A stretch of DNA of 64,000 bases, from positions 806,001-870,000 of the forward strand of contig NZ_JAVDQF010000001.1 in assembly GCF_031454135.1 (NCBI RefSeq). Reading direction: 5' to 3'. Positions 33,428 to 41,373 of this stretch are shown piece after piece. The DNA is from Arthrobacter russicus. GTDB taxonomy: Bacteria; Actinomycetota; Actinomycetes; Actinomycetales; Micrococcaceae. Within the stretch, counting starts at the first letter, position 1, and the number at the start of each line of letters is the position of its first letter. The translations under genes and the position numbers were made by a program. Under the pieces are notes generated by a model. The model saw only the letters and a program-made list of their open reading frames with translations, had not been told where the DNA came from and did not search any database.

Positions 33428-34342
33428 CTAAACCTTCAAGTACTTCCTGAGGGTTATCCATGAAGATAGACCCGCTACGACGATGCTGATCCCGATCAGC
33501 ACTGGTGCGATCCACCAGACCTGGCCCACCGTGATGAACGGCGTGACCGGATTGGCCGGCGCCCAGATGTCTTCGATCACGAACTTCGTCACCGCCCACA
33601 ATCCCGCCGAGGCAAGCACTGCACCGATGAACGCCGCGATCACGCCTTCCAGGATGAAGGGCAATTGCACCACGGTCTTCGATGCCCCCACCAGCCGCAT
33701 GATCCCGGTCTCGCGTCGTCGGCTGAATGCCGAAAGCCGGATCGTGGTCGCGACCAGCAAGAACGCCGCCACGATCATCAAGCCGGCGATCACCAACGCG
33801 GCGATGGTTCCGATCCGCATCGTGGTGAAGATCGGCTCCAGGGCAGTGCGCTGATCGACCACTTGGTCGACGCCGGGCACCGAAGAGAGTGCTTCATTGA
33901 AGATCTGGTATTTTTCCGGATCCGTCATGCTGACCCGGAACGAAGCCGGGAGCTGATCCGCGGTCAGGGAATCCGAGATCGCAGAATCCGGCCGCTGTTC
34001 CTTGAAGTGTTTGAGGGCGTCTTCCTGGGTTTCAAACTCGACTGTCTTGACGTACTGCTGGAGCGGCGGCTGATCCAATTTCGCCTGGATATCGGCGCGC
34101 TGCGCCTCGGTGTAAGCGCCCGATACGCAACTCGGATTCGTCGAATCCTTGTTGCAGAGGAAGACCGACACTTGAATCCGGTCATACCAATAGCCCTTCA
34201 TATTGTCGATCTGCTGCTGCAGCATGAGCGCCGCGCCGACGAAGGCCAGTGACACCACGGTCACCAAGATCACCGATACCACCATGGACAGGTTCCGGCG
34301 CAGGCCGGAACCGATTTCACCGAGGATGAAGCCCAGTCTCAT
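33428..34342 (-). CDS. ftsX: Cell division permease FtsX
   Basis: A 304-residue membrane protein with one N-terminal helix, an extracellular domain (about 45-165, containing two Cys: [13 protein letters not shown]), and three C-terminal helices. This is the FtsX topology. It overlaps ftsE by ATGA (34339-34342). It relays ATP hydrolysis by FtsE to the periplasmic hydrolase, here the adjacent M23 protein. Confidence 0.96.
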   Translation of the reverse strand: MRLGFILGEIGSGLRRNLSMVVSVILVTVVSLAFVGAALMLQQQIDNMKGYWYDRIQVSVFLCNKDSTNPSCVSGAYTEAQRADIQAKLDQPPLQQYVKTVEFETQEDALKHFKEQRPDSAISDSLTADQLPASFRVSMTDPEKYQIFNEALSSVPGVDQVVDQRTALEPIFTTMRIGTIAALVIAGLMIVAAFLLVATTIRLSAFSRRRETGIMRLVGASKTVVQLPFILEGVIAAFIGAVLASAGLWAVTKFVIEDIWAPANPVTPFITVGQVWWIAPVLIGISIVVAGLSSWITLRKYLKV

Positions 34343-35100
34343 TTGCCGGACTCCTGCTCTGCCGGGTACGCATCCTGGCCATCGGAATCGACGGTTCCCG
34401 GAGCTACTTTCGGAATCATCGAGGTGTAGAGCGCCCGGGCTTCATCGCGCACGATCACGCCGTTGCGCAGTTCCACCACCCGCTTGCGGTATTGGTTCAC
34501 GATGTCGTCGTCGTGTGTGGCCATCACCACGGTGGTGCCGTTCTGATTGATTTTGTCCAGAACCTTCATGATGCCCAGCGAAGTATCCGGATCGAGGTTT
34601 CCGGTCGGTTCGTCGGCCAGCAGGATCCCGGGCTTGTTCACCACGGCGCGGGCGATCGCCACGCGTTGCTGCTCACCGCCGGAGAGTTCATGCGGCAGCC
34701 GGTTCTCCTTGCCTTCCAACCCCACGGTTTTGAGCACCTCGGGCACGGTTTCCCGGATCACGCTGCGGTTCTTGCCAATCACCTGCATCGCGAACGCCAC
34801 ATTTGCGAAAACCGTCTTCTGCGGCAGCAACCGGAAGTCCTGGAACACGACGCCGATGCCGCGACGGAGCTTCGGCACGCGCCACGAAGAGATATTCGCG
34901 ACGTTCTGGCCCGCGACGTAAACGGCACCGCCGGTGGCCCGGTCTTCTTTGAGGACCAGCCGCAGGAAAGTGGATTTTCCCGAGCCTGAAGAACCGACCA
35001 GGAAGGCGAATTCGCCCCGGTCGATCTCCAGCGAGATTTTGTCCAGCGCTGGGCGGGTCTTGCGGTCATAGACCTTGGTGACAGTGTCGAAACGAATCAT
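34339..35100 (-). CDS. ftsE: Cell division ATP-binding protein FtsE
   Basis: A 253-residue ABC ATPase with Walker [10 protein letters not shown] (36-44), the signature LSGGEQQR, Walker [13 protein letters not shown] and the His switch ATHDDDIV. The length beyond about 225 is a disordered tail rich in Asp/Pro. It forms the FtsEX complex with the next gene. Confidence 0.96.
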   Translation of the reverse strand: MIRFDTVTKVYDRKTRPALDKISLEIDRGEFAFLVGSSGSGKSTFLRLVLKEDRATGGAVYVAGQNVANISSWRVPKLRRGIGVVFQDFRLLPQKTVFANVAFAMQVIGKNRSVIRETVPEVLKTVGLEGKENRLPHELSGGEQQRVAIARAVVNKPGILLADEPTGNLDPDTSLGIMKVLDKINQNGTTVVMATHDDDIVNQYRKRVVELRNGVIVRDEARALYTSMIPKVAPGTVDSDGQDAYPAEQESGK

Positions 35101-35250
35101 GGCTCTTTTTCACCCAGAGGTTCACCGGCAGCTGGGCAGGGTTCGGGGAAGAATCCACCGGCTTCTCGACTATAGGCATCTACCGCCGGAGTATTCCCGG
35201 ACCGGACGCGGTGTGTCGGCTATTTCCGCTCAGTTCGGCCGCAGCAGCGG

Positions 35251-36366
35251 CTATTCGGCAGCGTTGCGGTTGTTGGCCCGCCACCGGATGCCGGCGTCGA
35301 TGAAATCATCGATGTCTCCGTCGAGCACACCGGAGGTGTTCCCGACTTCGTGTTCGGTACGCAGGTCCTTGACCATTTGGTACGGATTGAGCACATAGGA
35401 ACGCATCTGATCGCCCCACGATGCTTTGACATCCCCGGCGAGCGCCTTCTTTTCCGCATCTTCTTCTTGCTTCTTCAACAGCAGCAACCGGGACTGCAAA
35501 ACGCGCAAAGCAGCTGCCCGGTTCTGCAGCTGGGACTTCTCGTTCTGCATCGAGACCACGGTGCCGGTGGGCAGGTGGGTCAGCCGGACCGCCGAATCCG
35601 TGGTGTTGACGGACTGGCCACCAGGACCGGAGGAGCGGAAAACATCGACCCTGATGTCGTTTTCCGGGATTTCGATACTGTCCGTCTGCTCGATCAACGG
35701 GATGACTTCGACCGCCGCGAAGGAGGTCTGCCGACGTCCCTGGTTGTCGAACGGGCTGATCCGGACCAAGCGGTGGGTACCGGCTTCAACGCTGAGCGTT
35801 CCGAAGGCGTAGGGCGCTTTGACTTCGAAGGTGGCCGATTTCAAACCGGCTTCCTCGGCGTACGAGGTGTCCAAGACCGCAGTCGGATAACCGTGGCGTT
35901 CCGCCCAACGCAAATACATGCGCAGCAGCATCTCGGCGAAATCGGCGGCATCCACACCGCCGGCACCGGAGCGGATCGTGACCACGGCTTCCCGTTCGTC
36001 GTATTCACCGGCGAGCAGGGTGACCACTTCGAGTTCCTGCAAGGATTTCTGCAATGACTTGAGCTCTTTGACCGCCTCGGTGGCGCTGTCTTCATCGTGT
36101 TCCGATTCGGCGAGCTCGACGAGCACTTCCAAATCGTCGATTCGTGAGGTCAGCGTTTCCAACCGTTCGAGCTTCGACTGGGCATGGGAGAGCCTGGACG
36201 TCACTTTTTGCGCTTCCGCAGGGTCGTCCCAGAGGTCAGGCGCCCCGGCCTGCACGGAAAGCTCTTCGATCTCTTTCCGTAGCGAGTCGGCATCGATCAC
36301 CCGTTCGATGGAATCGTAGGTGGCGCGGAGCGCGCGGATCTCTGCCAGAAAATCGATGTCAGCCAT
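35251..36366 (-). CDS. prfB: Peptide chain release factor 2
   Basis: A 371-residue release factor recognising UGA/UAA. It has the anticodon-like SPF (204-206) and the catalytic GGQ (249-251). There is no in-frame UGA or +1 frameshift site, so it is read straight through, as is usual in actinobacteria. The 150-nt gap to ftsE contains no recognisable feature. Confidence 0.96.
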   Translation of the reverse strand: MADIDFLAEIRALRATYDSIERVIDADSLRKEIEELSVQAGAPDLWDDPAEAQKVTSRLSHAQSKLERLETLTSRIDDLEVLVELAESEHDEDSATEAVKELKSLQKSLQELEVVTLLAGEYDEREAVVTIRSGAGGVDAADFAEMLLRMYLRWAERHGYPTAVLDTSYAEEAGLKSATFEVKAPYAFGTLSVEAGTHRLVRISPFDNQGRRQTSFAAVEVIPLIEQTDSIEIPENDIRVDVFRSSGPGGQSVNTTDSAVRLTHLPTGTVVSMQNEKSQLQNRAAALRVLQSRLLLLKKQEEDAEKKALAGDVKASWGDQMRSYVLNPYQMVKDLRTEHEVGNTSGVLDGDIDDFIDAGIRWRANNRNAAE

Positions 36367-36430
36367 GATGCTCTAGCTTATGGCATCGGCCGACGCTGCC
36401 GGTATTTGCCGCTGAGCCCGCGCCCTCCGG

Positions 36431-36922
36431 TCAACGCCGCAGCTGCGGGCGGGCTGTGCTGGTGGCCGTGATTTCGACTCCGTCGGGCAACAACAATCCC
36501 ACCACCGGCAAGCGGACTACCGCGGTCAGCACCACCGTGGCGCTGCGAGAGTCCGGCGAGCCGGTCCGTTCGGACACTGCCAACCGGTCGAAATCCTCCG
36601 CGGTCCGGGCCTGCTGGAGATACTGCCGAACCACGGCGCGGACCCGCTGGTCGCTCAGCGTCAATTGCGGTGCCGAGCCAGGCCCGACGGCGCCGAGGCT
36701 GAAGCTGTCCGCAGCGAACGCCGAGGCACTGTCCGCGACGGACAACAACCGTTTGTGCTCCAAGTACACCGCCGAAGCAGCCGTCACCACCGACACCGCC
36801 AACAAGGACAACAGCAGATAGCCGATGACCAGAATCGCAAGCTGCCCGGATTCGCCGGCAGCACAGTGCTGACCGCCGCGGTGCAAAGCCGCCGTCCGCC
36901 GCGCAACGATTCGGACCGTCAC
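36431..36922 (-). CDS. TadG-like pilus/secretion minor protein
   Basis: A 163-residue protein with one N-terminal membrane helix (LAILVIGYLLLSLLAVSVVTAAS) followed by a soluble domain (SADSASAFAADSF-type), like TadG-related proteins of the actinobacterial helicase/secretion neighbourhood. The GTG at 36922 overlaps the TadE stop; longer upstream in-frame residues are rejected as they lie in the other gene's frame. Confidence 0.8.
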   Translation of the reverse strand: MTVRIVARRTAALHRGGQHCAAGESGQLAILVIGYLLLSLLAVSVVTAASAVYLEHKRLLSVADSASAFAADSFSLGAVGPGSAPQLTLSDQRVRAVVRQYLQQARTAEDFDRLAVSERTGSPDSRSATVVLTAVVRLPVVGLLLPDGVEITATSTARPQLRR

Positions 36923-37407
36923 CGGAACCGACCGACCATCTGGGAAGCGCTTGCCGCCAGGCTGACCCCGGTGCGGTCGAAGCCAGGCAGGCTCGGCAAC
37001 AGGGGCAAAGGCACCCGTACCGTGATCACCACGGTGACCCGGGTGCCCGCAGCCTGGCAATCTGCCGGCTCGCAGGCTATCCGCAACTCGGCCTGTTCGG
37101 GTTGCAGGCCGAAATCACGCATGGCCAAGAGCACCGCCTGTTCGGCCCGCAACTCCGCCGACTCCTGCGTCGCTTCGCGAACATAGACTTTGCCCGCCTG
37201 GTCTGCCGCGCCGGCTGCGGCAAACGCCGCCCCTTGCAATTGCGCCAAAGCCACGATCAAGTACAACACCGGAAGCAATAGCAGCACGCCCAGGAAAACG
37301 AATTCGATCACGGCACTCCCCCGAGCCGAAGGTTCCGCCGGCGGATGCCGAATTCGCTGGGCGATTCGGGCCAAGCCGCCGCCTGGCTCACGGTTGCAGT
37401 GCCGCAT
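36919..37407 (-). CDS. TadE-like pseudopilin (second)
   Basis: A 162-residue protein with a basic N-terminal segment, the SAVIEFVFLGVLLLLPVLYLIVALAQ membrane helix with the conserved Glu, and a pilin-like periplasmic part including two Cys (RIACEPADC). This is the TadE pattern. It overlaps both neighbours (37388-37407 and 36919-36922). Confidence 0.85.
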   Translation of the reverse strand: MRHCNREPGGGLARIAQRIRHPPAEPSARGSAVIEFVFLGVLLLLPVLYLIVALAQLQGAAFAAAGAADQAGKVYVREATQESAELRAEQAVLLAMRDFGLQPEQAELRIACEPADCQAAGTRVTVVITVRVPLPLLPSLPGFDRTGVSLAASASQMVGRFR

Positions 37408-37777
37408 GTCCGTTCACCTCCAGGACTTTGGCCGGCCCGATCAAGCCGATCACCGGCAACGGAGCCCGAACCGTGATTCGCAGCACCGGAATCCCTGCGA
37501 CGTCGGCACGGCTGAAACCGATGTCCTGGGCGAAGTCGGGGTTCAGCGCGGAGCCGATCAGTTCCCGGGTCCGATTCACCCCGTCCTCAGCTGCCCGGTC
37601 CGCCAAGCCGCCGTACCGGGCACCGGAGGCTGCGGCATCGATGATGGTGTTTCGGACGTGCAGAACCAGCGCCAGCTGGACAATCGAGATGAAGGTCAAG
37701 GCCAGCAACGCGCCTACCAGGACAAAGTCGACCAGCGCGGAACCGCGCTCAGCCGCGGACTCTATTGATCGCGTCAT
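37388..37777 (-). CDS. TadE-family pseudopilin (first)
   Basis: A 129-residue TadE protein: ERGSALVDFVLVGALLALTFISIVQLALVLHVRNTIIDAAASGAR, the canonical single helix and following helix. Asp replaces the usual Glu after the processing site. It overlaps the pilin-like gene upstream by 29 nt. Confidence 0.88.
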   Translation of the reverse strand: MTRSIESAAERGSALVDFVLVGALLALTFISIVQLALVLHVRNTIIDAAASGARYGGLADRAAEDGVNRTRELIGSALNPDFAQDIGFSRADVAGIPVLRITVRAPLPVIGLIGPAKVLEVNGHAALQP

Positions 37778-38003
37778 TGAACATGCTGGTCAGGGCCGGG
37801 CCGGCGAGCGCAAGCAGCGCGACGACCAATAACGCGGTCATCAGGGTCACCATGACCCAACCCGGGACGTCTCCGCGCTCGCCGTCGTCGGACCCTTTCA
37901 ACCGGCCGCGGACAACCAGGCAAAGACTCCCGATGAAGCCAAGCAAGGCAACTGCCCGGATCCAGTTGCGACACCGTTGCAATCCCATGGTCATTCCTCT
38001 CAT
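37749..38003 (-). CDS. Flp-type pilin-like protein (DUF4244)
   Basis: An 84-residue protein with two hydrophobic segments: an N-terminal signal-like one and the DVPGWVMVTLMTALLVVALLA helix typical of DUF4244 actinobacterial Flp pilins. It follows tadC by 9 nt with AGGAGG before the first ATG. It is probably the major fibre subunit. No prepilin peptidase is visible in this window. Confidence 0.8.
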   Translation of the reverse strand: MRGMTMGLQRCRNWIRAVALLGFIGSLCLVVRGRLKGSDDGERGDVPGWVMVTLMTALLVVALLALAGPALTSMFNDAINRVRG

Positions 38004-38012
38004 TCAAACCTC

Positions 38013-38954
38013 CTATAGACCGAAACTCAGCAGGTGGAATCCGGGGAAAGCTGCGAAGAGCACAGTCAGCGGCAAAATACCGAAGACCACCGGAATCATC
38101 ATGGCGATTTCCTTTTTGCCGGCCGATTCCATGAGCTCCCGTTTCGCCAAGTCCCGGACGTCCTGTGCTTGGGCGCGCAGGACGTCCGCCAACGGGGTGC
38201 CGCGTTGGATCGCCACGGCGAGGCCGTCGGTGAACCTGACCAGGGGCATCGCCGTGGTCCGGGCGGAAAATTCCGCCAATGCCTCGATCAGCGGCGTCCC
38301 GCTGCGGGTGCGGTTCAGAATCCTTTCGAACTCACTGGAAAGTTCGCCGCTCGAAGCCCGGCAGACCCGTTCCAAGGCGCCGGCCGCACTCTCACCGGCA
38401 CCGACCGCGAGGGCCATCAATTCCGCCAAGGCCGGGAATTCGTTCAGCATTTTCCGCTCGCGGCGTTTGATCTGCTGGGATAGCAGATGGTCGCGCAACA
38501 GATACCCGAAGCAGGCTGCGCCCAGCGACACGACGGCCGGCAGCAAAGGGTTGCTGGTTCGGCCGATCGCCCAGAACACCGAAATCGACGCTGCTACGCC
38601 GAAGCCCACGCCCGCCCACAGGAGCTGCTCGGCCCGGAATTCCAAGGGCGACTGTGCCCGGCCGGCCTGGCCGAGCCGCAGCGCCAAGTTCGCATTTCCG
38701 CTGCCGATTCCGGGAAACCGAACGCCGGCCCGCGCCAACCCGCCACGCAGGAACCGTCCCAGGGGACCCAGCATGGACCCGGGGGCGTCGACGCGCAGCA
38801 GAAGCCTCGATTGCGCTGCGGACGGGCGCATCTGCGGCTCAATCCGTTCGCTGAATTCCGGTCCGCGCATGAAGGGGGCTCGGAACAACACGAGGCACAG
38901 CCCCAGGCCGAGCAGTGCTCCGGACAGCATCGCCGGCAACATCTGGCTGCTCAT
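38013..38954 (-). CDS. tadC: TadC-family type II secretion F protein
   Basis: A 313-residue inner-membrane platform protein with the T2SSF domain (EFPALAELMALAVGAGESAAGALERV) and flanking helices. ATG 38954 overlaps the tadB stop, so longer upstream readings are rejected. It forms the pilus assembly platform with TadB. Confidence 0.88.
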   Translation of the reverse strand: MSSQMLPAMLSGALLGLGLCLVLFRAPFMRGPEFSERIEPQMRPSAAQSRLLLRVDAPGSMLGPLGRFLRGGLARAGVRFPGIGSGNANLALRLGQAGRAQSPLEFRAEQLLWAGVGFGVAASISVFWAIGRTSNPLLPAVVSLGAACFGYLLRDHLLSQQIKRRERKMLNEFPALAELMALAVGAGESAAGALERVCRASSGELSSEFERILNRTRSGTPLIEALAEFSARTTAMPLVRFTDGLAVAIQRGTPLADVLRAQAQDVRDLAKRELMESAGKKEIAMMIPVVFGILPLTVLFAAFPGFHLLSFGL

Positions 38955-39805
38955 CGCAGGACCCGCGCTTCTTCCGGCAGCGCCCCGATGCGGAGCATCA
39001 CCCGGTAGCAGAGGACCGAGACGCCCAGGCCCACCAACAGGAGAATCCATCCGGCCGTCGAGTTGTAGGCATTGAGCGCATCCGGCTGGGTGGCCAACAA
39101 CATCAAGACCAGCCACGGCGCCACGACAGCGAGCCGGGCGGCATTGACCGTCCAGGACTGCCGGGCTTCCAATTCGCTCCGGGTCCTGGCCGCCTCACGC
39201 AGGAATTCGCTCAACGTGCCTAGCAACCGCCCCAAGTCCGAGCCACCGACGTCCCGGGTCAATCTGAGCGCTTCGAAGATCCGGTCCGACACCGGATCGG
39301 AGAGCCGTTCCTTGAGCCGGTCCAAGGCCGGTTCGAAATGCCCGCTGGAACGGTAATCGACCGCGAAATCCTGAAAGTAGGCGCGAAGCTCCGCCGGCCC
39401 CTTTTCGCCCAGCTGGCTCAGGGCTTCAGCGAGCGCCAACCCGGCCCGGATCGCGGATCTGAGCTGGTCTACGACGTCGGGCCACAGTTGCCGGAACACC
39501 GCTGCCCGTTTCGCGGCACGCCTGCGCAGCACCAGAAAGGGAAGCAGGCCGCCGAAGAGTCCGAAACAGCAGGCGACCGGCAATGAACCGCTGAGGAGAA
39601 AGGCCGTGAGGAAGACCAACCCGCCGGAACATCCGGAGATCGCCACGAAGGCCGCCGTCCCGATCCGTTCGACTCCCGCCTGACGCAGATTCCGGGCAAT
39701 CGGATCGGAACGGCCCTTCCGGGTTGGCCGGGCCGGCGTCGCCCAACACGACCACCAGATGAGGAAGAGGCCGATTCCGGAGCTCAAGCCCACCGCCACC
39801 GGCAT
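38951..39805 (-). CDS. tadB: TadB-family type II secretion F protein
   Basis: A 284-residue membrane protein with a T2SSF domain (QLRSAIRAGLALAEALSQLG...) and helices at both ends. Its ATG shares one base with the tadA stop. TadB and TadC together anchor the ATPase to the membrane. Confidence 0.88.
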   Translation of the reverse strand: MPVAVGLSSGIGLFLIWWSCWATPARPTRKGRSDPIARNLRQAGVERIGTAAFVAISGCSGGLVFLTAFLLSGSLPVACCFGLFGGLLPFLVLRRRAAKRAAVFRQLWPDVVDQLRSAIRAGLALAEALSQLGEKGPAELRAYFQDFAVDYRSSGHFEPALDRLKERLSDPVSDRIFEALRLTRDVGGSDLGRLLGTLSEFLREAARTRSELEARQSWTVNAARLAVVAPWLVLMLLATQPDALNAYNSTAGWILLLVGLGVSVLCYRVMLRIGALPEEARVLR

Positions 39806-41028
39806 CAGGAGGCCGCCAGGAGTTCAGCTACGTCGTAGCCGGCCCGTTGGAATTTATCCGCAGCCGGCATAGCCACCGCGACCGGCGCCAAGCGGCCGTC
39901 GCGGGTACCGAAAATCGGGGCCGTTTCAATGACCCCGTTCTCCACCCGGCTCCCGATCGCGAGGATCTCGACCACCCGGCGGGACCCGTCAGGCGACCTG
40001 TTGCAGTGCACCACCAAGTCGAGGCATGAAGCGACCGTAGGCACCACGAACGCCGAGGAGATGTTCTGGCCGGCCAAGAGCGGCAAGGTGCACAGTTTGA
40101 CGATGGCATCGTGCGCGGAGTTGGCGTGCACCGTCGCCATCCCGGGCAATCCGCTGTTCAAAGCGATGAGCATGTCCAGGCACTCGGCCTCCCGGACTTC
40201 GCCGACCACCAAGCGGTCGGGGCGCATGCGCAGTGCTTCCTTGACCAGACGGCGCAACGGCACCTCGCCGCTTCCTTCGAGATTGGCCTGGCGGCATTGC
40301 AGGCCGACCACATCACGCAACGGAAAATGCAGTTCGAACACTTCCTCCACCGTCACCACCCGTTCCCGCGCGCCGATGCTCGCGGACAAGCAGTTGAGCA
40401 TCGTGGTTTTCCCGGCTTGGGTGGCACCGGAGACCAGGATATTGAGTCCAGAAGCCACCGCCGCGGCCAAAAACCGTGCCGCTTGCTGCGGCAGCGTACC
40501 GAGTTCGACCAGGTGTTCCAGGCGGCTCGCCCGAGCGACGAACTTCCGGATGTTCACCGCCCAATGCTCCCGGGTGACATCCGGGATCACGACGTGCAAC
40601 CGCGAACCGTCCGGAAGCGCCGCATCGACGAATGGACTGCTCAAGTCCAGACGACGTCCGGAACTCTTGAGCATTTTCTCGACCAAGTCCCGAATCAGTT
40701 GCGGATTCAGCTGCAAGCCGGTCAGCTCGGACTCCCCGTTGCGCGCGACATAAATTTCGGTCGGTGCATTGATCCAGATTTCTTCGACTGCAGGATCATC
40801 GAGAAGCGGTTGAATCGCACCGAACCCGGTGACCGCGTCGAGGACGAATCGTTTTGCCTCCGCGGCCCGGCGCAACGACGGCACCGCACCGAGCAACGCG
40901 CGTTCTTCATAGTCGAGGAAAACCGCTTCGACGATCTGCCGAACTTCGGCCAGCTGGCGCATCGGGTCTATTCCGTCGCGCCGCAATAGCTCCCGGACTT
41001 CGCCTTCGACAATATCCACCGCGTCCAT
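39805..41028 (-). CDS. tadA: TadA/CpaF-family secretion ATPase
   Basis: A 407-residue type II/IV secretion ATPase: N-terminal domain, Walker A GATQAGKTT (201-209), Asp box VTVEEVFELHF, Walker B RMRPDRLVVGEV and the His box MATVHANS. ATG 41028 has GGGAGG 6 nt upstream and is preferred over a start 58 codons earlier. It drives assembly or retraction of the pilus encoded downstream. Confidence 0.94.
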   Translation of the reverse strand: MDAVDIVEGEVRELLRRDGIDPMRQLAEVRQIVEAVFLDYEERALLGAVPSLRRAAEAKRFVLDAVTGFGAIQPLLDDPAVEEIWINAPTEIYVARNGESELTGLQLNPQLIRDLVEKMLKSSGRRLDLSSPFVDAALPDGSRLHVVIPDVTREHWAVNIRKFVARASRLEHLVELGTLPQQAARFLAAAVASGLNILVSGATQAGKTTMLNCLSASIGARERVVTVEEVFELHFPLRDVVGLQCRQANLEGSGEVPLRRLVKEALRMRPDRLVVGEVREAECLDMLIALNSGLPGMATVHANSAHDAIVKLCTLPLLAGQNISSAFVVPTVASCLDLVVHCNRSPDGSRRVVEILAIGSRVENGVIETAPIFGTRDGRLAPVAVAMPAADKFQRAGYDVAELLAAS

Positions 41029-41373
41029 CGGAGCCTCCCCCTGGCTATGAATCCGCTGTGCTTCCATACAGGGTAAAACAAGTTCCAAAGCATTGACAGC
41101 AAAATCTTGGAGCTTGTGGACAACCGCAGCCGGAAGCTGCCGAACGGCATTTCGCCGGCCCACGATCAAAGCCGGCGGCCGAACCCAGGTCTCATATAAC
41201 ATTAAGATAACGGATTCACATCAGCCTCACAGGCCCCATTGATCACATTGCTATCATGAATGCGGGCAGATTAAACCATCTCGATTCCCACAAACGGCAG
41301 ACATCGCACCCGACGCGCCGAGGCCGGTGCCCCTACCGCCATAACGCCAGATCAGAGTTTTTGGAGAATCCAC
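41029..41373. other. 345-nt divergent intergenic region between tadA and the GH25 gene
   Basis: This is the longest gap without a gene. It is more AT-rich than its flanks and includes CATATAACATTAAGATAACG (41194-41213), which could hold minus-strand -10 elements for tadA, and TTGATCACATTGCTATCAT (41239-41257) on the GH25 side. No riboswitch fold, terminator or small ORF with a ribosome site was recognised. A GGAGA before the GH25 ATG serves as its ribosome site. Confidence 0.5.

Noticed and set aside
35251-36366. Programmed +1 frameshift in prfB
   Set aside because: The frame is continuous from the ATG and no in-frame UGA follows the first codons.
41029-41373. c-di-AMP (ydaO-type) riboswitch before the secreted lysozyme
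   Set aside because: None of the conserved aptamer segments were recognised in the intergenic region.
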